DNA of 64,000 nucleotides from Acidobacteriota bacterium. GTDB lineage: Bacteria > Acidobacteriota > Blastocatellia > Pyrinomonadales > Pyrinomonadaceae. Under the pieces are notes generated by a model. It worked only from the letters and a program-made list of their open reading frames with translations. It had not been told where the DNA came from and ran no database searches. Each line of letters starts with the position of its first letter. The stretch's first letter is position 1. The DNA lies in assembly GCA_025463135.1 (NCBI GenBank), contig JAOAPY010000029.1:62001-126000 (forward strand), given 5' to 3'. Of this stretch, positions 32,995 to 42,338 are shown one piece after another. The position numbers and the translations under genes were made by a program.

Positions 32995-33039
32995 TGGTGA
33001 GCCGAGCAGGACTCGAACCTGCGACCCACTGGTTAAAAG
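32995..33039 (-). repeat. Attachment-site copy: tRNA-Lys 3' fragment
   Basis: Identical to the 3' half of the tRNA-Lys gene at 34439-34514, including the encoded CCA, and breaking off in the anticodon loop after TTTTAAC. It is the displaced end left by integration, not a functional tRNA. Confidence 0.85.
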
Positions 33040-33197
33040 TTTGAAACCGCCGGTTTCGTTCAGTTTCCTTCTGTGCCGATCAGTGCGTCTTTATTAGGTG
33101 TTCCGCTTAATCTATAATGCCTGAGTGCTGCTGAGTATACCTTGGTTTGGCGGAGTTGGCACACAACTGGCACACAAGAATCCCGAGGCTTACTACC

Positions 33198-33515
33198 ATG
33201 GAAAAACTGATTGTCGACGCAGACGGAAAAATTACAATCCCGCCCGAGGTTATTCAGAAACGAGGCTTGCACCCCGGTGACGAACTTTCGCTCGTCGAGT
33301 CCGCCGAAGGCTTGCTCGTTTACCAGGGTGGTGTCGATGACAAGACTTCGCAATGGTGGATGAGCCGTGACGAAGGACAGCGTCTGCTCGCCGAAGCGGA
33401 GGCTCGTCGCTATGAGAGTCTAACCGACAAAGAACGAGACACGATCTGGAACGAAAAAGCAGACTCCATCGAAGCCGAAGCCGAGAGTGACGAGATCGAC
33501 CTTCCAACCAAATAG
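33198..33515 (+). CDS. AbrB/MazE-type antitoxin
   Basis: This 105-residue protein starts at ATG 33198 (MEKLIVDADGKITIPPEVIQ). Residues 1-50 form a swapped-hairpin AbrB DNA-binding domain (KRGLHPGDELSLVESAEGLLVY), and the rest is an acidic helical tail that would bind a toxin. It overlaps the following PIN-like frame by 29 bases, the usual coupling in toxin-antitoxin operons. Such antitoxins bind their own promoter, so autoregulation is expected. It lies inside the tRNA-Lys element, and addiction could explain why this part survived. Confidence 0.82.
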   Translation: MEKLIVDADGKITIPPEVIQKRGLHPGDELSLVESAEGLLVYQGGVDDKTSQWWMSRDEGQRLLAEAEARRYESLTDKERDTIWNEKADSIEAEAESDEIDLPTK

Positions 33516-34025
33516 CGTCCTATTCGACAAAGGCGTGATCAGGCGTTTGTACGAACGCCGCGTGCGCTGGGCGTTGAGTAAACCGCCGACAGTTCTCCAG
33601 GTCGAAGCCGCAAACTCCTCTGCGTATGTCGCGTCCATAGCGAATCATCTCTACATCACGAACAAACGTCGAATATCTTGAAGCGACGCACACCGATCTT
33701 CGCCGCACCAATCCTGGCTGACACGCGTCCGTTAAGGAAAGCTCGATACCTACGTCGGTGGGCGCGACGCCTGACAGAGTTTGCGTTCTCATCCGAGGAT
33801 GCGATCGTTCTGGCTTATGGAAGCTTCGGCCTTAATGTGGAATCCCAAACAGTTGGCGTTGATGCGATCATTACGACCGATATTCGACTGGCCGACCGCT
33901 ACACGCAAAGACATCCCGAGATCAACAATAGATTCCACGACATGATCAAGAATTTGCCTGAAGCGTACAGGCAGCTAAGACTCCCGCAAGTGCTGACGAC
34001 GACTACCGTTCTAACCTTAATTTAG
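33487..34025 (+). pseudogene. PIN-like toxin split by a one-base deletion
   Basis: Two overlapping frames together form one PIN-like protein of about 178 residues. The first (33487-33681) gives VLFDKGVIRRLYERRVRWAL, then VEAANSSAYVASIANHLYIT. The second continues EQTSNILKRRTPIF, SSEDAIVLAYGSFGLN and VDAIITTDIRLADRY to 34025. Joining them needs one extra base near 33659. The first Asp and the later ED and TD acidic sites fit a VapC-like RNase. As written the reading frame is broken, so the toxin is probably inactive; an assembly error would restore a working pair. Confidence 0.7.
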
Positions 34026-34219
34026 TGACTTAATAAGACAATTTGGAGCATCGCGCTTATCGTAGCCCAACGTCAAGCGATATCTCAGCGGCCAGTCCTG
34101 AGCATCGGTCTAATGACGCTCAAGACTACAATAGACCTTCATCATCCGCGGATCTTTAGGATTGTAGCCTTTGCGCGGCCCCGAAAAAGTCTCGTCCACC
34201 AACGCGCAGATGATTTCCA
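34025..34219 (-). pseudogene. Gene remnant with one internal stop
   Basis: On the minus strand one frame reads DETFSGPRKGYNPKDPRMMK, then VYCSLERH, a stop, and TDAQDWPLRYRLTLGYDKRD. Both parts look like real protein (charged, aromatic, balanced) and not random sequence. Neither end has a start or stop in the expected place. I do not recognise the family; it is probably leftover cargo of the integrative element. Confidence 0.4.
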
Positions 34220-34362
34220 TAGCTAAATTGCAAAAGTTTGTTTCTGAGAGACTAGGTCATGCGAGTGTGGTTCTGACGCTCGACACCTATTCGCACGTGC
34301 TTCCTAACATGCAGCAAACGGCCACGGACGAGATTGAAAGAATGCTCCATGCTGCAAGCTAA
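34204..34362 (+). pseudogene. C-terminal stump of a tyrosine recombinase (integrase)
   Basis: The frame holds VSERLGHASVVLTLDTYSHV, then LPNMQQTATDEIERML, the last box of phage-type integrases with the second conserved His (LGH) and the catalytic Tyr (DTYSHV). The N-terminal domain and the Arg box are missing. It ends 77 bases from the complete tRNA-Lys copy, the expected place of an integrase gene. Confidence 0.82.
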
Positions 34363-34388
34363 GAAAAGTTTGGCACACGCTAGGCACA

Positions 34389-34422
34389 CAAAACAGAAAC
34401 GGGCAGCTTTGCGGCTGCCCGT
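34389..34422 (-). terminator. Intrinsic terminator of tRNA-Lys
   Basis: On the minus strand ACGGGCAGCC and GGGCAGC-complement GCTGCCCGT form a stem with a short loop, followed by TTTCTGTTTT. It lies 17 bases past the encoded CCA. Confidence 0.65.
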
Positions 34423-34438
34423 AACTGATTGCAAATAG

Positions 34439-34514
<76 letters not shown>

Positions 34515-34849
34515 ACGTGAACTCGAAAGCAATCACAAACTTTGAAGAGCACGGCTGGCGTGCTCTTTGTCTTTGCGAGATGCCGGAGCATTCTACCTAA
34601 CTCGATGTCCGCCGTCCAATGTCGGAAAAAAGTGGTACTCGTTCAATTTGAATTTAGTTGAGGACATCGTGCAGAGCGGGGCGAGTAATTACAGAACCGG
34701 ATGCAGCAGCGACCGGATCCCACGGTCAACTTAGTATTTGACAGCCTGATTATCGGTGATGTCCAGTGCAGGAGTCGGTCGCAGCCACCACCTTAAGCGG
34801 GCTCCCGCTCGGGGACCGCGGCCCGCTTCCGGCGCTGTGCAGAAAAAGG
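34515..34849. other. Non-coding gap with one hairpin
   Basis: I see no credible gene. A stem AAGAGCACG/CGTGCTCTT (34545-34567) with five-base loop and TGTCTTT after it is a possible plus-strand terminator, though no plus-strand gene precedes it within the element. The rest has no repeat I can match elsewhere. Confidence 0.5.
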
Positions 34850-34892
34850 AAAAGGGCGCGGTCACTTGCGCAAGTGACCGCGCCCTTTTTTA
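34850..34892. terminator. Perfect 40-base palindromic terminator
   Basis: Positions 34850-34889 form a perfect palindrome with 20-base arms centred on TTGCGCAA, flanked by T/A runs on both sides. It lies 17 bases past the stop of the large minus-strand gene and would end its transcript. Confidence 0.85.
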
Positions 34893-34906
34893 GTAGTCAG
34901 AGCCAA

Positions 34907-37900
34907 CTACGGACAGGGTGTGCCGGCGCTTTCGTAGATTTGGATATCACCCAAATCCGCGAACTGCGCAGCCTGATCGCGGAAAATGGTTCCCTCGATC
35001 CAGTAGACGTAGTTGCTGAAGTCAAAGTCAATGCTCGGAGCGGCACTGAGCGACGTAAAGGAACTACCGGCGCCCACTCCATTGCTGTTGAAGGCGTAAA
35101 TGATGTCATTGCCGCCAGTAAGTATGTTGGTGCGGTGAATTTCGAACTTCACCTGTGCGTGCGTGCCCGTGTTATCGCTATTGCGGAAACGCACATTGAC
35201 CACCGATTGCGTAGCCGGACAGTAACCAGAGATACCGCGAGTGGCCGTGATGTTATAGCGTACCGTGGCCGTCCCGGTTACTCCATCCTTAAGTTGAGCG
35301 GCGAAGTCATCATGGCTCACGATGGCGGTACTGTCTTCGTCTGAAGTGCCGGTTGAACCCGTCGTGCTCCAATAGCGTGGAGGTTTAACCGTCACTGTGA
35401 AAGTGCAATTGGCACCCAGGCCGCCGCCGTTGTCCTCGCACCCGTGGACATTCATGACGATGTGCATGTCGGGAAAGCCGAGGGCTGCAGTAGTCGTCGG
35501 AGTGCTAATACCACAGTCCGCCGCACTCAGGTAAGACGGCCCGGTTTCTGGCGCCGAGTTCGAACCGATAAAGATCAAACTGCCGGTCGCTGTGCCATCG
35601 GGTGTGAACACTTCAACAACGAGTTCCGATCCCGCCGGGACGTCTGCCGTAATCGGCACGTTGATGATTGTGGCTGCTTGATCCGTTACGTTGAAGTTCG
35701 AGGTTCCCAACAGGCTTAGTGATCCCGGGAAGCCGCTGGGGAAGCTGCCGGCCGTCTGTCTGTACACACGCACAGTAGCTGGCTGGGTTCCGACTCCCTT
35801 GGGGGCATTGCCCGCACGCCCTGCCTGCCTGGCAGAATGCCTGGAGATTCCGGATGGACCCTTGGGTCGTAAGGGGATTGGCGCCGCCGTCGCCGATGCC
35901 GTTTCGATTCCTACATCAACCGATGTCACGTGGAAGATGTTAGTAATCGAGAAAGCGGGCAGACTGAACGCGCGCCAATAGCTGTTGTCAGTGTGCCCAA
36001 CACCGTCGTTGCAGCTAACGGAGTTGAGCGGGGTGATAGCCTGACTGGTCGAGTGGGTGATGGTCTTGTTGGTACAACCACCGCCCCCGCCCACCGTGCA
36101 GGTTACCGTTGTTACGCCAACAGGGAAAAAGCTGCCCGAAGCCGGAGAACAAACCGGTGCCGGCGGTGCCGGACAATTGTCAGATACAGTCGGCGCGGGA
36201 TAGTTAACTACCGCTCCATTTTGCCCCGGCGCGTTTTGCGTTGTGACATTGGCCGGGCAAGTTATGTTGGGTGGCTGCGTATCCTGCACTGTCACCGTAA
36301 AGGTACAGGAAGAACCTGTAGTCGGCGTACAGGTGACAGTGGTAGTACCAACCGGGAAGAATGAACCAGATGCCGGCGAGCAATTGACGGTGCCACACGA
36401 CCCAGAGGTGGTTGGCGCCGGATAAGTCACCACAGCACCGCACTGATTCACATCATTGGGCTGGGTCACGTTGGCCGGACAAGTTAAGGTACATCCCGCT
36501 GGACCGCCGCCGCCAGAACAGGCGGAAACCAGCAAATGATAAGTTCCAGTTCCCGTTGCCGAGAAATGGCGCACCTTAATAAAGTAGGTGCCAGACGTGG
36601 CGATGGTGAAGTTAGCACCTTCAGCCGCCGGATTTGCCAGGCTGCCTGTAATTGACGAGTCGACCGACAACAATAGAACGTCACTCGGATCGCGGAACTC
36701 AACGACCAGGTCCGTACCTGTACCATCGCGTTCCGGATCAGCGTCTACATTGAAATAGACCACGTTACCAGCCACCGCCGCAACTGAGTAGTCATCTACA
36801 TCCCCTGCAGCGCCGATTGCACCGGAGTTCAAACCCCCGACGTTGGCAGTTGCCGCGGTGTTATTGCTTTCAACTTCCGGGGTCGCGGCAACATTCGTCA
36901 ATCTGACAAACAGCCGGTAGGGATTAACGATACCGGTCGCGCTGAACGCGCGCACCCTGATGAAATAAGTGCCGCCAGCGGTCAGCGTGCGGCCGCCAAT
37001 CATCGACGCCAGACCGGTTTCGATGGTGCCGTCGCCGCCATTTCCCGTACCGTCATCGTCATCGTTCTCAATGACGGTGGTACCGTCAGCCGCGAGCAGA
37101 TCAATCACCGTGTCGCGCGAAGTGGCGCCGGCATTCTGGGTGCCACCAGTATCGGTTTCAATCCAGATCCGCGAACCAGCAGGGGCACCGGTGAACTTGA
37201 AGAAATCAATATCGCCGCCCGGATTGATGCTTGCGGAAACGATCCCGCACGCGGAAAGATCCAGTAGATTAGCCGTGGCCGAGGTGTCGTTGGGCTCGGT
37301 TTCCGGGCTGACCGTTGGTATGGGACTCGAGCCGGAGCACGCCGAAACCATCAAGTGATAAGTGCCCGTGCCGGTGGCCGAAAAGTGTCGCACTTTGATG
37401 AAGTAGGTGCCGGACGTGGTGACAGTGAAGTTTGCGCCTTCAGCCGCCGGGTTTGCCAGGCTCCCGGTGATGGATGAATCAACGGATAATAGAAGCACGT
37501 CGGCAGGATCGCGGAGTTCCACGACCAGATCGGTGCCGGTGCCGTCGCGCTCTGGATCGGCATCGGTGTTGAAATAAATGATGTTACCTGCGGCCGCCGT
37601 GATCGAATAGTAGTCAACATCGCCGGCCACGCCGATAGATCCCGAAGTTAAACCAGCAGGGTTAGCAGTCGCCGCGCTGTTGTTGGCCTCGACCTCCGGT
37701 GTTGCGGCAGAGTTTGTTAGTACCACAAACATCCGATAGGGGTTGATGATTGCGGTGGCGCTGAAGGCGCGCACCCTGATGAAGTAGGTACCGCCCGTCG
37801 TTAGAGTGCGGCCGCCAATCATCGACGCCAGACCGGTTTCGATGGTGCCGTCACCGCCATTCCCAGTGCCGTCATCATCGTCGTTCTCAATAACCGTGGT

Positions 37901-38584
37901 GCCGTCAGCCGCGAGCAGATCAATTACTGTGTCTCGCGAAGTGGCGCCGGCATTCTGTGTGCCGCCAGTGTCGGTTTCAATCCAGACTCTGGACCCGGCA
38001 GCGGCCGTGAAAGTAAAGAAATCCAGGTCGCCCCCGGGATTGATCGAGCCTGTTACGATCGCGCACGGTTGGGACGCAAGATTCAAGGCGTTAGCCGTAG
38101 CCGCCGAGTTGTTCGGTTCTGTTTCTGGAGTCAAATCCGGCGTGGGGCCTAACGGCGAACTTGCGATTTGCCGCATCTCTGCCTCAAGGCTCTCCATTTG
38201 CGCCGCGGTCGCTGCGGTCTTACTGGAAGACTCGAGCGCCCTCAAATTCATCTGAATTTCTACGACGCGCGCGGCAGTCGCATTATTGTATTCGAGCCAG
38301 GCCGCATCAACGTCAAGCGCGGCCTGCTTCGTAGGATTCGCTTTTTCGTTGGCAATCGCTTGATCCACGTGCGCTCGGGCAGTTTCCATTGCACTTTGCG
38401 CCGTGGATTGACCTACGCGCTGCCGGGATGTTCTGGCTGCGATTTCCGGAACCTTCGGAGCCACGGACGTTGAGCGACGAGACTGCGCCCCAACGCCGAA
38501 TTGCCATGTCAAACAGCCACAGATAAGCGCGATGGCGATCAGGCACCAGAAAGCCTTTCTGGGAAATTTTTGCGTCGTCTTCAT
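34907..38584 (-). CDS. Giant secreted protein with PPC and HYR domains
   Basis: This 1225-residue protein has an N-terminal hydrophobic signal (residues 11-33), a helical stretch (60-145), then two tandem modules of about 279 residues (150-428 and 428-695). Each holds two PPC-type beta domains, marked by PETEPN, GDLDFFTFT or GDIDFFKFT, IENDDDDGTGNGGDGTIE and GTYFIKVRHFSATGTGTYHL. Two HYR domains follow (about 696-840; TCPANVTQPNDVNQCGAVVT, SFFPVGTTTVTC). The C-terminal 380 residues are unassigned. There is no peptidase domain, so a surface or adhesive role is likelier than catalysis. A proline/arginine/glycine-rich insert near 895-931 looks foreign. Confidence 0.85.
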   Translation of the reverse strand: MKTTQKFPRKAFWCLIAIALICGCLTWQFGVGAQSRRSTSVAPKVPEIAARTSRQRVGQSTAQSAMETARAHVDQAIANEKANPTKQAALDVDAAWLEYNNATAARVVEIQMNLRALESSSKTAATAAQMESLEAEMRQIASSPLGPTPDLTPETEPNNSAATANALNLASQPCAIVTGSINPGGDLDFFTFTAAAGSRVWIETDTGGTQNAGATSRDTVIDLLAADGTTVIENDDDDGTGNGGDGTIETGLASMIGGRTLTTGGTYFIRVRAFSATAIINPYRMFVVLTNSAATPEVEANNSAATANPAGLTSGSIGVAGDVDYYSITAAAGNIIYFNTDADPERDGTGTDLVVELRDPADVLLLSVDSSITGSLANPAAEGANFTVTTSGTYFIKVRHFSATGTGTYHLMVSACSGSSPIPTVSPETEPNDTSATANLLDLSACGIVSASINPGGDIDFFKFTGAPAGSRIWIETDTGGTQNAGATSRDTVIDLLAADGTTVIENDDDDGTGNGGDGTIETGLASMIGGRTLTAGGTYFIRVRAFSATGIVNPYRLFVRLTNVAATPEVESNNTAATANVGGLNSGAIGAAGDVDDYSVAAVAGNVVYFNVDADPERDGTGTDLVVEFRDPSDVLLLSVDSSITGSLANPAAEGANFTIATSGTYFIKVRHFSATGTGTYHLLVSACSGGGGPAGCTLTCPANVTQPNDVNQCGAVVTYPAPTTSGSCGTVNCSPASGSFFPVGTTTVTCTPTTGSSCTFTVTVQDTQPPNITCPANVTTQNAPGQNGAVVNYPAPTVSDNCPAPPAPVCSPASGSFFPVGVTTVTCTVGGGGGCTNKTITHSTSQAITPLNSVSCNDGVGHTDNSYWRAFSLPAFSITNIFHVTSVDVGIETASATAAPIPLRPKGPSGISRHSARQAGRAGNAPKGVGTQPATVRVYRQTAGSFPSGFPGSLSLLGTSNFNVTDQAATIINVPITADVPAGSELVVEVFTPDGTATGSLIFIGSNSAPETGPSYLSAADCGISTPTTTAALGFPDMHIVMNVHGCEDNGGGLGANCTFTVTVKPPRYWSTTGSTGTSDEDSTAIVSHDDFAAQLKDGVTGTATVRYNITATRGISGYCPATQSVVNVRFRNSDNTGTHAQVKFEIHRTNILTGGNDIIYAFNSNGVGAGSSFTSLSAAPSIDFDFSNYVYWIEGTIFRDQAAQFADLGDIQIYESAGTPCP

Positions 38585-39030
38585 TTATGGTTCCTCCGGA
38601 ATTCCTTCCTGGCGCTCCCGGTTTCCGGTGGGATCGATCAAGAGGAAAGACTTTGAATTAAGGTCAGCGATTCAAATCGCAAACTTTAGCGATGTATCTC
38701 AAAGATGGCAGTAAAAGAATCTAAAATCGCGAGACCATTCCAGAGCGCGCACTCTGAAACTGGGGTATGAATTACCCTGAATGTCTGCCTGATTTTAGCG
38801 ACAGTATTACAGACGCGGCCACAGGTCAACAATAATCATTACCAACTCGGACAAACCTAAAGAAAGTTGTTCCTGGTCGTGAAATAGAAGTTCTTGCCCA
38901 CGACTACGGTTGGGTGTGAATGCAGTAGGGTTTGGCGCGCGGGTGTGCTGCTTAAACCGTTCGATCTCGGATCTGAAGGTCAGTATTTCCCGGATGAGGA
39001 TGTTAGTGGAAGCGGTCCGATAATTACAAC
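38585..39030. other. Non-coding gap between purA and the PPC/HYR gene
   Basis: About 450 bases without a credible gene. On the minus strand TTGACC (38824-38829) and TACTGT (38801-38806) are 17 bases apart, a plausible sigma-70 promoter for the PPC/HYR gene with a leader of about 210 bases. No repeat or riboswitch is recognised. Confidence 0.5.
38801..38829 (-). promoter_or_regulatory. Candidate promoter of the PPC/HYR gene
   Basis: Minus-strand TTGACC, 17-base spacer, TACTGT. Only the hexamers and their spacing support it. Confidence 0.4.
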
Positions 39031-40350
39031 TTATTCAGCCATCCAGCGACCCAGCGCAGAATCTTGGACGACGATTGTTTGCGAACGCTCCGGCCCGGTA
39101 GATACCAGTCCAATTTCGACGCCGATTTGTGCTGACAGGAACTCAACATATCGACGTGCTTCCGGCGGCAGTGCATTCATTTCAGTGGTGCCGAGGGTCG
39201 AGCTTTTCCAACCAGGCAACCTCGCATAAATGGGTTCGGCACGACGCATCTCCTGCGACACTGAGGGCAGCGAGTCGAGTTCCTGCTCGTCCACCTTATA
39301 TCCAACGCAGACTTTGATTTCATCCAGAGCGTCAAGTACATCAAGCTTGGTCAGCGCTACGGAAGAGAAGCCGTTGATCTCGGCGGCATAGCGCGTGGCA
39401 AACGCATCGAACCAGCCGCAACGACGTGGTCTGCCGGTGGAGGCGCCATACTCACGTCCGCGTTCGCGTATGAGTTGGCCCATCTCAGCCTCTCCCTCGA
39501 GCATCTCGGTGGGGAACGGTCCCTCGCCCACGCGCGTCGTGTAGGTACGAACGATGCCCAGCACGCCAGTCAGGCGATTCGGCGCCAGGCCTGTACCAAT
39601 GATCGCGCCGCCGGCGATGGTGCTGGAGGAAGTAACAAAAGGGTAGGTTCCGTGATCGACGTCAAGCAGAGTCGCTTGCGCACCCTCGAGCAGAATTGAT
39701 TTCCCCTGGGTAGCGGCCACATTCAGATAATGGGTCGTGTCGGCGATGAAGGGAGACAGGCGTTCCGTGAGCTGTGACATTTCCGAGAATATCTCGTCGG
39801 CACTTAGCTTTTGGCCGCCATAGGCCATGATGATGCGGTTGGCGTCTTCCAGATTGCGCTCGATGCGTGAGCGCAGCACGTCAGGTACAAGGGCATCAGC
39901 GGTGCGTATGCCGCGGCGGCCCACTTTATCTTCATAAGCCGGTCCAATACCGCGCAAGGTGGTGCCGACTTTTTCGTTTCCGAGGCGCTCTTCACTAGTG
40001 TGGTCCAGGGCCCGGTGATAGGGCAATATCAGGTGCGCGCGCGAACTGATCTTTACGCGCGACGGCGAAACCTCAACGCCCTGCTCCATCAACCGCTCGG
40101 CCTCCTGGAAAAAAGCCTTCGGGTCGATCACCATTCCGTTCCCCAGCACACAGGTCTTGCCGGGATGGACGATGCCGGACGGTAATAGATGCAGAACAAA
40201 GGAACGATCGCCCACTTGTACCGAATGTCCCGCATTGTGTCCGCCCTGATAGCGCACCACGATATCGAAGCGTTCGGCCAGCAGATCGACGATCTTGCCT
40301 TTACCTTCATCGCCCCACTGGGCCCCGATCACTACGATAGTTTTCGCCAT
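39031..40350 (-). CDS. purA: Adenylosuccinate synthetase
   Basis: This 439-residue GTP-dependent ligase joins IMP and aspartate, the first dedicated step to AMP. The family start VVIGAQWGDEGKGKIVDLLA carries the P-loop and catalytic Asp; YQGGHNAGHSV carries the catalytic His. Other blocks: RGIGPAYEDKVGRRGIR, EGAQATLLDVDHGTYPFVTS and STGRPRRCGWFDAFATRYA. The length is normal. It stands alone on the minus strand downstream of trxA, 91 bases away. Confidence 0.96.
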   Translation of the reverse strand: MAKTIVVIGAQWGDEGKGKIVDLLAERFDIVVRYQGGHNAGHSVQVGDRSFVLHLLPSGIVHPGKTCVLGNGMVIDPKAFFQEAERLMEQGVEVSPSRVKISSRAHLILPYHRALDHTSEERLGNEKVGTTLRGIGPAYEDKVGRRGIRTADALVPDVLRSRIERNLEDANRIIMAYGGQKLSADEIFSEMSQLTERLSPFIADTTHYLNVAATQGKSILLEGAQATLLDVDHGTYPFVTSSSTIAGGAIIGTGLAPNRLTGVLGIVRTYTTRVGEGPFPTEMLEGEAEMGQLIRERGREYGASTGRPRRCGWFDAFATRYAAEINGFSSVALTKLDVLDALDEIKVCVGYKVDEQELDSLPSVSQEMRRAEPIYARLPGWKSSTLGTTEMNALPPEARRYVEFLSAQIGVEIGLVSTGPERSQTIVVQDSALGRWMAE

Positions 40351-40441
40351 GGTGAATACTTTGATTTTGACAAGCCGGGCCAGACTACTATTGATGCCGT
40401 GAACTCGAACAGGAAAAGCTTGTCCGACGCCTGGCTACTAC

Positions 40442-40783
40442 TTACGCCGCAGGCGCGCTAATGTGCTTATCGATCATGCGCGAGATCGCTTCCTTCGAAG
40501 TCGCACCCACGACGCGTTCTTCTTCTTTGCCGCCTCGAAAGAGAATTAAAGTTGGAATGCCTTTGATTCCATACTGCTGTGAAGTCCGGGGATTGTCATC
40601 AACGTTCAGCTTCACAACCGAGGCCGTGGCTGAATACTTTTCGGCCACCGCTTCGACGGTAGGTGAGAGGGCGCGACACGGACCGCACCATTCAGCCCAA
40701 AAATCTACCAGCACAGGGCGCTCTGATTGCAACACATCCCTTTCCCATGACGCGTCGCTAACTTCGTTTACAATATCACTCAT
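40442..40783 (-). CDS. trxA: Thioredoxin
   Basis: This 113-residue single thioredoxin domain has the active site WAEWCGPCRALSPTVE, the cis-proline loop KGIPTLILFRGG and the conserved buried Asp (LVDFWAEW). AAGGAG lies seven bases before the ATG. It is a general cytoplasmic disulfide reductant, for example for ribonucleotide reductase or peroxiredoxins. It lies between glgA and purA on the same strand. Confidence 0.95.
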   Translation of the reverse strand: MSDIVNEVSDASWERDVLQSERPVLVDFWAEWCGPCRALSPTVEAVAEKYSATASVVKLNVDDNPRTSQQYGIKGIPTLILFRGGKEEERVVGATSKEAISRMIDKHISAPAA

Positions 40784-40867
40784 TTTAAGTCTCCTTGTTT
40801 TCCAGACGAGAATCGCGGGGCCTGACCGCCCGCAACAATCGCCGCAGTGTTTCTGAAGGTGTAAATG

Positions 40868-42292
40868 CTAGAGCCCGAGCACGCGTAAGTAAAGGTCGAT
40901 GTACTTTTGCGCGACAGTCGGCCACGAATTATCCATCATCATGCCGTTCAGTTGAATCGCGCGCCACGCTTCGGGCCTGGCATAAAAGTAAAGTGCTTCA
41001 CGTATTTTTTCAAGCAGAGCACCGGGAACATACTCGCGAAACTTGAAACCGTTCCCGGTGCCGCGCCGTTCATCGAAATTCTCGACTGTGTCGTCCAGTC
41101 CACCGGTGGCGCGCACGATCGGCACCGTGCCATAGCGCATGCTGTACATCTGGTTCAATCCGCAGGGCTCGTACTGCGACGGCATCAGGAACATGTCGGC
41201 GCCAGCTTCGATTTGGTGCGCCAGCGGCTCGCCGGCATAACCCTTATAAACGCCCACGCGATGCGGCGCCGCATCATGCCATGATTGCAGGAAGTCTTCG
41301 TACTCTTTGGCACCGGCGCCTAGCGCAATAAAGAAACAACCGGTGTCGAGAATGCCGCGGGCCAGCGGCTTAATCAGATCGTATCCTTTTTGCGCAACCA
41401 GTCTCGAGATGATGGCGATGATCGGCCGGTTCAACTCTTCCGGAAGTCCAAAGCGGCGCAGCAAATCGAGTTTGCATTCCTGCTTTCCCGTCAGGTCGGC
41501 GGCAGAGAAGGGCGCGGCGATATAAGGATCAGTCTCCGGATTCCAGAGGTCATAGTCGACGCCGTTGGTGATGCCCAGCAGACGGTCCCGGCGCTGGCGC
41601 AGCAGCCAATCAAGACCATTACCCTGCTCGGGTGTCTGAATCTCATAAGCGTAACGGCGACTGACAGTCGAAAGTGCATCAGCCGACAAGAGGCCGGCCT
41701 TCAAAGCCGAAGCCGTGCCCTCCAGCAGGAAATCATTCTTATCGCGATAATCGTCAAAACCCATCCACCAGAGATCCGCCGGATCGAATCTTCCCTGGTA
41801 CGCCAGGTTGTGAATTGAAAAGATTGATCTGGTCTTTTCAAAGAAAGGATCAAAGCGTCGACGGGCCCGCAATTCGATGGTGGGGAAGCCGCCCGGCCAA
41901 TCGTTTGTATGAACGATGTCCGGCTGCCAGTCCAGATGTCTAACTAATGAGAGTGCCGCGCGTCCAAGAAAAGCGAAGCGTTCATGATCATCACTGAAGC
42001 CATAAATCGCCGATCGCGAAAAATACTGAGGCGCGTCAATCAAGTAAGCCGGCGCCCCGGCCGCGTCGCTCTGAAACACTCTGGTCAATCGCGTGTGGCC
42101 GCGCCAGTCAATCGGCACTTCGATAACCGTATCGCTGAGCAGGTTGCGATCTACCTGTTGATAGAGAGGGAGAATTACCAGCGCGTCGGCATTGTGCTTC
42201 CGCAGCGCCTTGGGCAAGGCACCAGCCACGTCCGCCAGGCCGCCGGTCTTGGCAAAGGGCACAACTTCAGATGAAAGGAAAGCAATACGCAC
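40868..42292 (-). CDS. glgA: Glycogen (starch) synthase, GT5
   Basis: This 474-residue enzyme extends alpha-1,4-glucan from ADP-glucose. The ADP-glucose-binding start is EVVPFAKTGGLADVAGALPK. Two GT-B Rossmann domains follow, with HTNDWPGGFPTIEL, ITNGVDYDLWNPETD, SRLVAQKGYDLI and the C-terminal PSQYEPCGLNQMYSMRYGTV with ATGGLDDTV. Other glg genes are not in this window. It is the first gene of a possible glgA-trxA-purA run on the minus strand. Confidence 0.95.
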   Translation of the reverse strand: MRIAFLSSEVVPFAKTGGLADVAGALPKALRKHNADALVILPLYQQVDRNLLSDTVIEVPIDWRGHTRLTRVFQSDAAGAPAYLIDAPQYFSRSAIYGFSDDHERFAFLGRAALSLVRHLDWQPDIVHTNDWPGGFPTIELRARRRFDPFFEKTRSIFSIHNLAYQGRFDPADLWWMGFDDYRDKNDFLLEGTASALKAGLLSADALSTVSRRYAYEIQTPEQGNGLDWLLRQRRDRLLGITNGVDYDLWNPETDPYIAAPFSAADLTGKQECKLDLLRRFGLPEELNRPIIAIISRLVAQKGYDLIKPLARGILDTGCFFIALGAGAKEYEDFLQSWHDAAPHRVGVYKGYAGEPLAHQIEAGADMFLMPSQYEPCGLNQMYSMRYGTVPIVRATGGLDDTVENFDERRGTGNGFKFREYVPGALLEKIREALYFYARPEAWRAIQLNGMMMDNSWPTVAQKYIDLYLRVLGL

Positions 42293-42338
42293 AGTCGATC
42301 ATCCTGTTGAGTCGCTGAAATGCAAGTGAAATGAATTT

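Noticed and set aside
32724-33029. Frames beginning MGRRFESCSAH here and at 34252-34473
   Set aside because: Both are translations of the tRNA-Lys 3' half and its duplicate, not genes.
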